From assembly GCA_002304785.1 (NCBI GenBank), contig DBMG01000113.1, positions 1 to 27,325 of the forward strand: DNA of 27,325 bases, read 5' to 3'. Positions 16,968 through 24,568 of this stretch are shown piece after piece. Within the stretch, counting starts at the first letter, position 1. The number at the start of each line of letters is the position of its first letter. The position numbers were made by a program, and so were the translations under genes. This stretch comes from Candidatus Accumulibacter sp. UBA704. GTDB lineage: Bacteria; Pseudomonadota; Gammaproteobacteria; Burkholderiales; Rhodocyclaceae. Below the pieces are notes generated by a model that did no database searches, had not been told where the DNA came from, and saw nothing but the letters and a program-made list of their open reading frames with translations.

Positions 16968-17708
16968 TCAGGTTTCCTGCCAGTTTGAAACGTAGCGTTT
17001 CCTGGCGTTGTGGATGTGACGGTGCATGGCGGCGCGTGCGGATTTTGCATCGCGGGCCTTGACGGCTTCCAGTATCTCCCGGTGTTCGAGGATTGCCTGC
17101 TGCCAGATGGCTTCGTTGTGGAAGTGATTCTGCAGTTGGACATAGAGGGGAGCCAAGCGCATTGCCCACAGGGTTTCCATTACCTGGACCAGTGCGGCGT
17201 TGCCGGTGGCAGCCGCGAGGGAGGAGTGAAACCGATGGTCGAATTCCATGTGCCGAGCGTCGGTGGAGGAACAACACACCATGTCGCCAAGAATGCGGGA
17301 CAAGGTGGCGATGATTTCGTCGGATGCATGCCGGGCAGCCAACGCGGCGACTTCCGGTTCGACAGCGTCGCGTGCGTCGAGCAACTCGATGGGGCCGACA
17401 GCAGGCGAATCACAGGCCGGTTCGTTCAGGGAAGCGGGGATCGAAGGGCTATGCTCCTTCTTCTCGACTCCGGGTGTTCTCTCGAGCACAAAAACCCCCG
17501 TGCCTCCGCGAATATCCACCCATCCTTCGACTTCAAGTGCGATCAGCGCTTCCCGGACGCTGGGACGGCTGACCTTGAGTTGTCCGGCCAGGACGCGCTC
17601 GGCCGGAAGACGCATGCCCGGTTTGTATTCGCCGGACTCGATCAGACCGGAAATCTGATCGGCGATCTGGCGATAGAGCCGGCGGGTTTCGATGGTTTCT
17701 ATGGGCAT
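16968..17708 (-). CDS. GntR-family regulator with FCD domain (copy 2)
   Basis: 246 residues from the ATG at 17708 (MPIETIETRRLYRQ). It has the same architecture as the adjacent copy 1. The winged helix (KPGMRLPAERVLAGQL, VSRPSVREALIALEVEGWV, DIRGGTGVFVLE) is nearly identical to copy 1. The FCD domain (ARDAVEPEVAALAARHAS, DHRFHSSLAAATGN, HREILEAVKARDAKSARAAMHRHI) is clearly more diverged. A linker of about 30 residues between the domains (ERTPGVEKKEHSPSIP and following) is longer than in copy 1. The two are tandem paralogues that probably recognise similar operators but different effectors. It is the first gene of the gntR-gntR-ychJ-truC run. Ligand and targets cannot be read from the sequence. 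Confidence 0.9.
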   Translation of the reverse strand: MPIETIETRRLYRQIADQISGLIESGEYKPGMRLPAERVLAGQLKVSRPSVREALIALEVEGWVDIRGGTGVFVLERTPGVEKKEHSPSIPASLNEPACDSPAVGPIELLDARDAVEPEVAALAARHASDEIIATLSRILGDMVCCSSTDARHMEFDHRFHSSLAAATGNAALVQVMETLWAMRLAPLYVQLQNHFHNEAIWQQAILEHREILEAVKARDAKSARAAMHRHIHNARKRYVSNWQET

Positions 17709-17747
17709 TTGAGTAGTAAGGTCTCGCGCACTGCTGTTCGAAGCGTA

Positions 17748-17777
17748 ATTGTCTCAAAAGAAACGCCCAAGTTTCAA
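17748..17777 (-). promoter_or_regulatory. Candidate promoter and overlapping inverted repeat upstream of the tandem gntR genes
   Basis: On the minus strand, TTGAAA (17777-17772) and GACAAT (17753-17748) are separated by 18 bases, 40 bases upstream of the first gntR start. A short inverted repeat, GAAAC (17760-17764) and GTTTC (17771-17775) with a 6-base spacer, overlaps the spacer and the -35. It could be an operator for autoregulation, but 5-bp arms are weak evidence and it does not match the FadR-type TGGTnnnACCA consensus. Confidence 0.3.
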
Positions 17778-17827
17778 AGATGTGCCGCAACATTTTTCAG
17801 CCGGCCTGGCGAGATCCGGAAGAGCAG

Positions 17828-18313
17828 TCAGTGCCCCGCCATCCCCGGATGCGCCGGCCTGCTTTCGGGCATGCCGGTGTGCGGCTTCCTGACCGGGGCC
17901 TGTAAGTTGACGGTGCTGCCGTCGTCGAATATCAGGGAAATCGGTACGCTGTCGCCTTCCTTGAGCGGATCCTTGAGGTCGATCAGCATGACGTGATAAC
18001 CGCCGGGTTTCAGTTCCGCCTGGCCGCCGGCCTTGACTGCGATGCTGGCGACTGCGCGCATTTTCATTACGCCGTTCTCGTTGATGTGGGTGTGCAACTC
18101 CACGGTGCCGGCCGCCGGGCTTTGAGCCATGATCAACTGACGATCCGCTTTCCCGGTGTTGCGGATGAGCATGAATCCGCCGGTCGTCTTGATTCCGGGC
18201 GGAACAAGCCGGACATACGGGTCGTCAACCGCTATAGCGGAATCAGCGGCGTTGACGCTGGAAACAATGGATGCGGCGGCGATCAATACAGCGGCGATTA
18301 CACGTTTTGTCAT
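17828..18313 (-). CDS. Periplasmic copper chaperone PCuAC
   Basis: 161 residues from the ATG at 18313 (GAG about 9 bases upstream). A signal peptide (MTKRVIAAVLIAAASIVSS, cut near VNA|ADS) is followed by the PCuAC fold. GGFMLIRNTG, then HTHINENGVMKMR and GGYHVMLIDL provide the Met/His copper ligands, in the usual order H, M, M, H-x-M. The C-terminal tail is rich in His, Met and Pro (HTGMPES.., HPGMAGH), which extends copper-binding capacity. The family captures Cu(I) in the periplasm and passes it, with SCO, to the CuA or CuB site of cytochrome oxidases. It is the last gene of a three-gene minus-strand copper unit, 40 bases after the SCO gene. Confidence 0.9.
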   Translation of the reverse strand: MTKRVIAAVLIAAASIVSSVNAADSAIAVDDPYVRLVPPGIKTTGGFMLIRNTGKADRQLIMAQSPAAGTVELHTHINENGVMKMRAVASIAVKAGGQAELKPGGYHVMLIDLKDPLKEGDSVPISLIFDDGSTVNLQAPVRKPHTGMPESRPAHPGMAGH

Positions 18314-18353
18314 GGATTTCTCGTTGTGGTTTGATTTCCAGAAGGGGGCAGGG

Positions 18354-18989
18354 TCAGGGTTTCTTCGGGCTGCCGAGTTGCCGGCGAATTGCTGCGGCCA
18401 GTTCCTCGGGAGACGAACCGTGCGGCGCGATCGCGGCAAGCTTGCCGTCCGGGCCGATGAGGTAAGTGAAGGACGAATGGTCTACCGTGTAGGGGCGGCC
18501 GTCGATGGATTTCTGCTTCATGTAACTCACGCCGTAGCGGCGCGCGATTTCCGCCAGTTGCTCCGGCGTACTTGTTGCTCCGACGATGTTCGGGTGAAAG
18601 AAGGGAGCGTAGACCTTGAGTACGTCCATGGTGTCGCGTTCCGGGTCTACGGACACGAAAATCCCCTTCACCCGATCCAGTTCCTCCGTAGAGAGCATGG
18701 TGAATGCCTGCCCCATGGCCGCCAGTGCGGTCGGGCAAACGTCGGGGCAGAAGGTGTAGCCGAAATAGACGAGTACGACCTTGCCCCGGTAGTTCTCCAG
18801 GGACAGTTTGCCGTCAGGCGTGTCCAAGATGAAATTTCCGGCTGGCAATTGTCCTCCCGACTGCATGAGGAGGGGGGCTTGGCCGGCGCCATCCTTGCCG
18901 GGAGTGCCCGGCTCCCAGAAAAAGGCCAGCCAGGCGAGCAGGCCGGCCAGGAACGCCGCAAGAGCGATCCAGTGGGGCTGATATTTCAT
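18354..18989 (-). CDS. SCO1/SenC family copper-delivery and thiol protein
   Basis: 211 residues from the ATG at 18989 (AGGA about 8 bases upstream; the longer frame to 19118 is a shadow). An N-terminal membrane anchor (WIALAAFLAGLLAWLAFF, 7-24) precedes a thioredoxin-like periplasmic domain. The copper ligands are Cys81 and Cys85 in FCPDVCP and His171 in VDHSSF. VSVDPERDT is a further SCO signature. SCO proteins mature the CuA centre of cytochrome c oxidase, or act in related oxidases and in thiol redox. It lies 29 bases after the YtkA-like gene and 40 bases before the PCuAC gene. Together they suggest a conserved oxidase copper-loading unit. No oxidase genes are inside the window. Confidence 0.92.
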   Translation of the reverse strand: MKYQPHWIALAAFLAGLLAWLAFFWEPGTPGKDGAGQAPLLMQSGGQLPAGNFILDTPDGKLSLENYRGKVVLVYFGYTFCPDVCPTALAAMGQAFTMLSTEELDRVKGIFVSVDPERDTMDVLKVYAPFFHPNIVGATSTPEQLAEIARRYGVSYMKQKSIDGRPYTVDHSSFTYLIGPDGKLAAIAPHGSSPEELAAAIRRQLGSPKKP

Positions 18990-19018
18990 CGGGGGTGTCC
19001 TGTTTTCGTATCGTGCTC

Positions 19019-19483
19019 TCAACGTCCGGCGACCTCGAAATGAAAAGGCGCTGCGAATCGTTCGTTTTCCGTGGTCACTACCACAGTCGCCTTCCATGTC
19101 ATGGTACCGGTGATGCATATCGGCAGGGTCGCCTGTCCGGAGAATTTCCCGCCATCTCCGGACAGGACCGGCCGATTGTATCCCATGCTCATGTCAACGC
19201 CATCGAAGTCGATTTCGACCTTCTTTGCTTTCATGCCCGCAATTTCCACTTGGATCGAGAGTTTTTGCAGCGCGCGGACAGGCCGGGGGGCGATCGACAG
19301 TCTCAACTGCCCGCCTCGCGGCAACGGGATGGTGCAGTCTTCAACCGAGGGGTCGCAGGAAGGGCGGGGGAGCAGTATGGCACCCGTGGAATGCCATCGG
19401 GCCGAAAGCTTGTATCCGATTACTGCGGCACACGCCAGCGCCAGCGCGATCACTGTCAGGATCGTCTGGCGGCGGCGCATCAT
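19019..19483 (-). CDS. YtkA/FixH-like periplasmic membrane-anchored protein
   Basis: 154 residues. A basic N-terminus (MMRRRQ) and one hydrophobic helix (about 7-24) anchor a periplasmic beta-rich domain. Visible features are a Cys pair in CDPSVEDC, an Ig-like PLPRGGQLRLSIAPRPVRAL, VDMSMGYNRPVL, and PICITGTMTWKATVVV. These resemble the YtkA/FixH-type domain found near cytochrome-oxidase copper genes, a recognition from motif layout rather than strong identity. Cysteines and methionines could bind copper or form a disulfide. It is the first gene of the copper unit, 42 bases after the solute-binding protein gene. A role in copper handling or oxidase assembly is inferred from context. Confidence 0.6.
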   Translation of the reverse strand: MMRRRQTILTVIALALACAAVIGYKLSARWHSTGAILLPRPSCDPSVEDCTIPLPRGGQLRLSIAPRPVRALQKLSIQVEIAGMKAKKVEIDFDGVDMSMGYNRPVLSGDGGKFSGQATLPICITGTMTWKATVVVTTENERFAAPFHFEVAGR

Positions 19484-19525
19484 CGGGAAGTGTGGATCGT
19501 AACGTCCGCGAGACGTTCGTCAGGG

Positions 19526-20656
19526 CTATTTCAACAGCTTGCCGTTGTTGTTGATGATGTTGATGTCAGCGAAAGTGGTTCCGGCATGGTTGCCCGGAGA
19601 GTAACTGATCACCAGATCACCCGCGTCGTAGTTCTTGATCTGCTCGAGTGCGTCGCGAAGCTTCTTGCGTGTGGCACCCGGGCCGGCGCGGCGCAATCCT
19701 TCGACCAGAACCTTGGCTCCCACGTACCCTTCAAGCAGTACGTGGTTGTACAGGACGCCTTCCGGCTTGAATTTCGCGAAGTTGTCCTTGAATTCCTTCG
19801 ACAGGGGAACGGCGCGATTGTCCGGATGGGGAACAACCTGGGTGATGGCCACGCCCGCCGCTGTCGCGGCGCCGATAAGGTCGACCAGTTGGGCGGCGTC
19901 CGTCGTCGAGATCGAAACGAACTGGGTGCGCAATCCGGCATCCTTTGCCTTCTTGATGAATGCGGCGCTGGCGGCGGTGTTGGAAATCATGATCACCGCG
20001 TGCGGAGCGGCGGCGACAATCGTTTTCACCGCGTTGGCGACCTCGGTTGTGTTCTTCTCATAGCTGCCCTTGGCCACGATCTTGCTGCCATATTTTTCAG
20101 CGAGCGCTTCCGCACTGGCCAGGCCATCCTGCCCGAATGGGTCGTCCTGATAGAAGACCGCGTAATTCTTGTAGCCCGTCGAGCTGTAGAGCTGGAATAT
20201 CTTGTTGATTTCCCCCGAATAACCAGCACGGGTGATGAACATCCACGGGTTGCCGCTCTTGGCCAGAGACGAGGCTCCGGTACGGACCATGACCAGCGGG
20301 ATGCCATTATCGTCGAGGATTTTTTCCTTCAGTATGGCTTCGATGTTCCCCGTTCCGACATAACCGAACAGTGCGATGGGTTGTGCCTCTTCGATGAGCG
20401 CTTTGGTCTGCTTGACGGTTTCCGGCACCTTGTAGGCGTCATCCTTGGTGATCAGCTTGATTTTCTGGCCGTTGATTCCCCCCGACGCATTGACAACATC
20501 GAAATAGAGCTGCGCCCCGGCACGGACGTGGCTGCCTGTTGGGGCGAGCAGCCCGGATAGGGGCGCCACCTGCCCGATGATGATGTCGGAGGCCACGGCG
20601 GGGGGCAAGCTCGTAAACGCGGCAATCAATAAACCTGCAGTCCTGAGAGGCGACAT
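19526..20656 (-). CDS. Orphan branched-chain amino acid-type ABC substrate-binding protein
   Basis: 376 residues. The signal peptide (MSPLRTAGLLIAAFTSLPP.., cut near AVA|SD) is followed by a type I periplasmic binding protein of the LivJ/LivK (Peripla_BP_6) family: IIIGQVAPLSGLLAPTGSHVRAG, VNASGGINGQKI, YQDDPFGQDGL, SISTTDAAQLVDLIGA. The family binds leucine/isoleucine/valine, amides, short organic acids or aromatic acids; the ligand cannot be told. The ATG at 20656 has GGGAG about 9 bases upstream. No permease or ATPase genes are nearby, so it must share a transporter encoded elsewhere or act as a sensor. It ends 42 bases before the YtkA-like gene and may be co-transcribed with the copper genes. 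Confidence 0.88.
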   Translation of the reverse strand: MSPLRTAGLLIAAFTSLPPAVASDIIIGQVAPLSGLLAPTGSHVRAGAQLYFDVVNASGGINGQKIKLITKDDAYKVPETVKQTKALIEEAQPIALFGYVGTGNIEAILKEKILDDNGIPLVMVRTGASSLAKSGNPWMFITRAGYSGEINKIFQLYSSTGYKNYAVFYQDDPFGQDGLASAEALAEKYGSKIVAKGSYEKNTTEVANAVKTIVAAAPHAVIMISNTAASAAFIKKAKDAGLRTQFVSISTTDAAQLVDLIGAATAAGVAITQVVPHPDNRAVPLSKEFKDNFAKFKPEGVLYNHVLLEGYVGAKVLVEGLRRAGPGATRKKLRDALEQIKNYDAGDLVISYSPGNHAGTTFADINIINNNGKLLK

Positions 20657-20962
20657 CGGGGGGTTCTCCCTTAAATTAGTGCAAACGTGCGACGGTTCGA
20701 AAAATAGTGTTGCCGAATGCTGGCGTGTCCTCGATTAATGGCGCAGCGATCTTGACATGAGCGGCAGCGCATTGATACTAGGAGTAATTGTTTGGTCTTT
20801 GTGTCAATTATGTCACTATTTTGTCTCGGGTTTGCCGGTTCGTTTAATGTGGGAAATGATGCTTTCCCGGATGAGCGGGTTTCCGCGGAAGGCATGTCGG
20901 TTCCTCTGCGGTCTTTGCCGAAATGGTGCACTTGAACAATTTTCAGATTTGCCTCGACCTCG
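20657..20962. other. 306-base divergent intergenic region
   Basis: This region separates the solute-binding protein gene (minus) from the NirDL-type gene (plus). A plausible plus-strand promoter is TTGACA (20752-20757), 16 bases, GATACT (20774-20779), giving a leader of about 175 bases for the gene at 20963. On the minus strand a TTGACA occurs at 20807-20802, but no -10 stands at the right distance. TGTCA is repeated directly at 20802-20806 and 20811-20815, and its complement occurs in the TTGACA at 20752. I see no clear FNR (TTGAT-N4-ATCAA) site. No convincing ORF is present; short frames here lack RBS or family likeness. Confidence 0.4.
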
Positions 20963-21940
20963 ATGTTAGAACAATCAGCCGATCATTCGCTTGTCTCCCG
21001 ACTGCTGCGCGACTTCCAGCAGAACTTCCCGATCTGTCCGGCGCCGTTCGCGGAACTGGCCAGCCGCCTGGGCGTTACCGAGAACGTGGTGCTGCGCATG
21101 CTCGAGCAGTTGCGCCGGGAAGGCAGGATATCCCGGGTCGGCGCCGTGTTCGCACCCAAGCGCATCGGCGCCAGCACGCTGGCCGCCATGGCCGTGCCGC
21201 CGGGCAAACTGGATGGTGTGGCGCGGGCGGTGAACCGTTTCCCCGAAGTCAACCACAACTATGAACGCGAGCATCGCTACAACCTGTGGTTCGTTGTGAC
21301 GGCCGGGTCGGAAGGGCGCCTGCAGGCGGCGCTGGGAGCCATCGAACAGGCCGCGGGCTATCCGGTAGTGGCTTTGCCCATGGTCCGCGATTTTCGGGCC
21401 GGCGCGGAAGGTGATGACGCGCAAGAGGATGGAGGCATCGGGCCTGCCGCGACGCGGCAAACTACAGTGTTGGACGAAATTGGGCGTCGGTTGGTCATGG
21501 CGCTGCAGGAAGGATTGCCGCTTTTCATCCGGCCGTTCTCGATACTGGCCAGCCGCGTTGGTTGCGACGAGAGCGAATTGTTGGAGCGCATCCGGCGCTG
21601 GTGCGCCGAAGGAGCGATCAAGCGCTTCGGCGTTGTTGTCCGTTCTCAGTCCCCCGATGAAGGGGTCAATGCCATGCTGGTTCAGGACGTGCCGGACGAG
21701 TCGGTTGCCGGGATTGGCACCTCAATGGCTCGCGAACCGTCGGTGGCCTTGTGCTACGAACGCTCAAGAGTTTTGCCCGACTGGCCTTACAACCTTTACT
21801 GCATCATGCGCGGACCGACGCGGGATGAGGTGCAGGCCAGGATAGACGAGATAGCCCGGCGTCTGGGCTTGTCCGGCTATCCCAGTGAAATCCTCTTTTC
21901 CTTGACCCGCTTCAAGCGCGACGGCGTGCGCTACGCTTGA
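20963..21940 (+). CDS. nirDL: Fused NirD/NirL-type siroheme decarboxylase (AsnC/Lrp-like)
   Basis: 325 residues made of two homologous halves. Each half has an AsnC-like winged helix and a ferredoxin-like domain. The N-terminal half holds FAELASRLGVTENVVLRML and the family signature EVNHNYEREHRYNLWFVV. The C-terminal half holds FSILASRVGCDESELLERI and LCYERSRVLPDWPYNLYCIMRG. These are hallmarks of NirD/L/G/H and AhbA/B, which decarboxylate siroheme to didecarboxysiroheme in heme d1 (nitrite reductase NirS) or alternative heme synthesis. The HTH-like parts are not thought to bind DNA. The ATG at 20963 has no clear RBS. No nirS, nirE, nirF, nirG, nirH or nirJ gene is adjacent, so the gene is detached from its expected cluster. 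An AsnC-type regulator is the less likely alternative. Confidence 0.82.
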   Translation: MLEQSADHSLVSRLLRDFQQNFPICPAPFAELASRLGVTENVVLRMLEQLRREGRISRVGAVFAPKRIGASTLAAMAVPPGKLDGVARAVNRFPEVNHNYEREHRYNLWFVVTAGSEGRLQAALGAIEQAAGYPVVALPMVRDFRAGAEGDDAQEDGGIGPAATRQTTVLDEIGRRLVMALQEGLPLFIRPFSILASRVGCDESELLERIRRWCAEGAIKRFGVVVRSQSPDEGVNAMLVQDVPDESVAGIGTSMAREPSVALCYERSRVLPDWPYNLYCIMRGPTRDEVQARIDEIARRLGLSGYPSEILFSLTRFKRDGVRYA

Positions 21941-21953
21941 TATTCGGCTTCGC

Positions 21954-24542
21954 TCAAATCGCCTCCTCGGAGACACGCTTGCCGATGTGCGCCAGCGCTT
22001 CCTCGACCTGATCGACGAGGATCAGGCAAAGATCACCGGCTTGCAGGTCCGCTAGCGCGGTGTCGATGGCCAGGAACTCCCCGCGGATCTCCTTGACCTC
22101 CTTGGCCCGCTTGGCGTTCTTCAGTCCTTCATGCAGCAGCGCCAGTACTTCGCCGTCCGCGCGTCCGCGCTGGCACTGGTCCTGGTAGAGCACGACGGTG
22201 TCGAAGGCGTCTCCCAGTATCTCCGTTTGCTCCCGGATGTCCTCGTCGCGTCGGTCCCCGGCGCCGCTGATGACCACCGAACGGCGTTTTCCCGATTTTT
22301 CGGGCATGCCGTCGATGGCTGTGACCAGCGCTTGGATGGCGTCTGGATTATGGCCGTAGTCGGCGATCAGTGTGGCGCCACGGTAGTCGAACAGGTTGAA
22401 ACGGCCCGGCGCGGAAGCCACGTCGTTGCGGAAAGCGGCCAGCCCGGCGCGGATCACCGCCCAGTCTAGTCCGAGTGCCCAGCCGGCGCCCGTGGCGGCC
22501 ATGGCGTTTTCGATCTGGAAGCCGATGGCGCCGTTCGCCGTGACCGGAATGCCCTCGAGGGCGATACGCTCTTCCGAACCGCCTTCCATGGCGACGATGT
22601 CCTTGCCGTCGAGAAAAATGATGCGCTTGCCCTGGGCGCGATGCATGGCCATCACCGGGTGGTTGCGGTCACGGGCGAAAAAGATGACCTTGCCGGGGCA
22701 GGAATCGCCCATGCGCGCGACCATCGGGTCGGCGGCGTTGAGTACCGCGTAGCCGGTTTCCGGCTTGACGTTTTGCACGATGACGCGCTTGACCACGGAC
22801 AAGTCCTCGACCGTGCTGATATAGGAGAGCCCGAGGTGGTCGCCCTTGCCGATGTTGGTGACGACGGCCACGTCGCAGCGGTCGAAACCGAGGCCTTCGC
22901 GCAGCACGCCGCCACGGGCGGTTTCCAGCACCGCGGCGTCGACGTCGGGGTGCAGCAGCACATTGCGCGCGCTTTTCGGGCCGCTGCAATCGCCGGTATC
23001 GATGCGTTTGCCTTGAATATAGACGCCGTCCGTGCTGGTCATGCCGACGCGATGTCCATGGCTGCCCAGGATGCTGGCGATCAGGCGCACGGTGGTGGTC
23101 TTGCCGTTGGTGCCGGCCACGGCGACCAGAGGAATGCGCGCGTCGTCGCCGTCGGCAAACATGTTGGCGACGATCGCTTCGCCGACCGCTCTGCCCTTGC
23201 CATAGGACGGTTGCAGATGCATGCGCAGGCCGGGCGCGGCGTTGAGTTCGACGATTCCACCGCCTTGTTCTTCCAGCGGGCGGTGAACGTTCTTGCAGAC
23301 GATGTCGACACCTGCGATGTCGAGGCCGACCATCTGGGCGGCCGCTATGGCGCGTGCCGCGAAATCGGGGTGGACGTCGTCGGTCACGTCGGTAGCCGAG
23401 CCGCCGGTCGACAGGTTGGCATTGTTGCGCAGGATGACGCGCTGGCCCTTGGCCGGCACCGATTCCGCATTGAGGCCGTCCTCGGCGAGGCGGGCAAGGG
23501 CGATTTCGTCGAAACGGATCTTGGTCAGCGAGGTGGCGTGGCCGGTCCCCCGGCGCGGGTCGGCATTGACCTGCTCGACCAGTTGGCGGACGGTATGCAC
23601 GCCGTCGCCAATGACCATCGGCGGTTCGCGCCGGGCCGCGGCGACAAGCTTGCTGCCGACCACCAGGAAGCGGTGGTCCTGGCCGGTGATGTAACGCTCG
23701 ACCAGTACGTCGTCGCTGATCTTGTTGGCCACCGCGTAGGCCGCGAGCACCTGTTCGCGGGTGGTCAGGTTGACGGCCACTCCCTTGCCCTGATTGCCGT
23801 CCTGCGGTTTGACCACGACGGCGCTGCCGATTTCCTGTGCGGCGACCCAGGCATCCTCGGCATTGGCGACCGGACGTCCTCTCGGCACAGGCACCCCCGC
23901 CGATTGCAGCAGTTTCTTGGTTAGCTCCTTGTCCTGGGCAATCGATTCGGCTACCGCGCTGGTCATGTCGGTCTCGGCGGCCTGGATGCGGCGCTGCTTG
24001 CTGCCCCAGCCGAACTGGACGAGGCTGCCCTTGGTCAGGCGGCGGTAAGGAATGTTGCGGGCGACTGCGGCGTAAACGATCGACCCGGTGCTCGGGCCGA
24101 GGCGCACGTCCTCGTCGAGTTCACGCAAGCGGTGCAGGGCATCGGCGAGATCGAACGACTGGTCGTCGAACGCCGCTTGGCATAATGCCTGCCCCAGTTC
24201 GAGCGCCAGGCGCCCGACTTCTTCTTCGCTGTATTCGACGATGACCTGATAGACGCCCGGTTCGACCGTCTGCGCCGTACGGCTGAAAGTTACCGGACAA
24301 CCGGCCTGGGCCTGCAGACCGAGCGTGGCGAATTCCAGAATGTGCGCCATCGAGTTTGTCTCGCCGTTCAGCGCGGGCTGCAACAAGGCGAGTTCGGGGA
24401 AGCGCTCGCGCAGGCGCGTTTCAAAACCGGGAATGCTGTTGATGTCGCGTTCGACTTCACTGCATGAAACGATAGCCTCGACGGCAGTGTGCCGGCTCCA
24501 CAGGTTGGGGCCGCGCAGCGCGCGGATGCGTGATACGTCCAT
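21954..24542 (-). CDS. cphA: Cyanophycin synthetase
   Basis: 862 residues, close to family length (about 870-900). CphA builds the storage polymer multi-L-arginyl-poly-L-aspartate. Domains: N-terminal domain (1 to about 160); ATP-grasp domain (about 210-470; VKPQDGNQGKGVAVNLTT, LNAAPGLRMHL), which adds Asp; Mur-ligase domain (about 475-862), which adds Arg, with P-loop GTNGKTTTVRLIAS and the last-lobe signature DYGHNPDAI. In the N-terminal domain the metal-binding HxxEH motif reads HILEF (residues 67-71): the second His is Phe, and the loop before it is shortened, so primer-making hydrolysis by this domain is probably lost. The ATG has AAGGAA about 8 bases upstream. It starts 26 bases after cphA' and is surely co-transcribed with it. 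Confidence 0.95.
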   Translation of the reverse strand: MDVSRIRALRGPNLWSRHTAVEAIVSCSEVERDINSIPGFETRLRERFPELALLQPALNGETNSMAHILEFATLGLQAQAGCPVTFSRTAQTVEPGVYQVIVEYSEEEVGRLALELGQALCQAAFDDQSFDLADALHRLRELDEDVRLGPSTGSIVYAAVARNIPYRRLTKGSLVQFGWGSKQRRIQAAETDMTSAVAESIAQDKELTKKLLQSAGVPVPRGRPVANAEDAWVAAQEIGSAVVVKPQDGNQGKGVAVNLTTREQVLAAYAVANKISDDVLVERYITGQDHRFLVVGSKLVAAARREPPMVIGDGVHTVRQLVEQVNADPRRGTGHATSLTKIRFDEIALARLAEDGLNAESVPAKGQRVILRNNANLSTGGSATDVTDDVHPDFAARAIAAAQMVGLDIAGVDIVCKNVHRPLEEQGGGIVELNAAPGLRMHLQPSYGKGRAVGEAIVANMFADGDDARIPLVAVAGTNGKTTTVRLIASILGSHGHRVGMTSTDGVYIQGKRIDTGDCSGPKSARNVLLHPDVDAAVLETARGGVLREGLGFDRCDVAVVTNIGKGDHLGLSYISTVEDLSVVKRVIVQNVKPETGYAVLNAADPMVARMGDSCPGKVIFFARDRNHPVMAMHRAQGKRIIFLDGKDIVAMEGGSEERIALEGIPVTANGAIGFQIENAMAATGAGWALGLDWAVIRAGLAAFRNDVASAPGRFNLFDYRGATLIADYGHNPDAIQALVTAIDGMPEKSGKRRSVVISGAGDRRDEDIREQTEILGDAFDTVVLYQDQCQRGRADGEVLALLHEGLKNAKRAKEVKEIRGEFLAIDTALADLQAGDLCLILVDQVEEALAHIGKRVSEEAI

Positions 24543-24568
24543 TGTTCGTGTTCCTTCGCGTTATTGCG

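Noticed and set aside
20757..20969. 70-residue plus-strand frame in the spacer before the NirDL gene
   Set aside because: It has no RBS, starts inside a candidate promoter, runs into the next gene and has no recognisable feature.
22641..23924. 427-residue plus-strand open frame opposite cphA
   Set aside because: It is antisense to a well-recognised gene and contains only His/Asp/Gly/Val-rich sequence.
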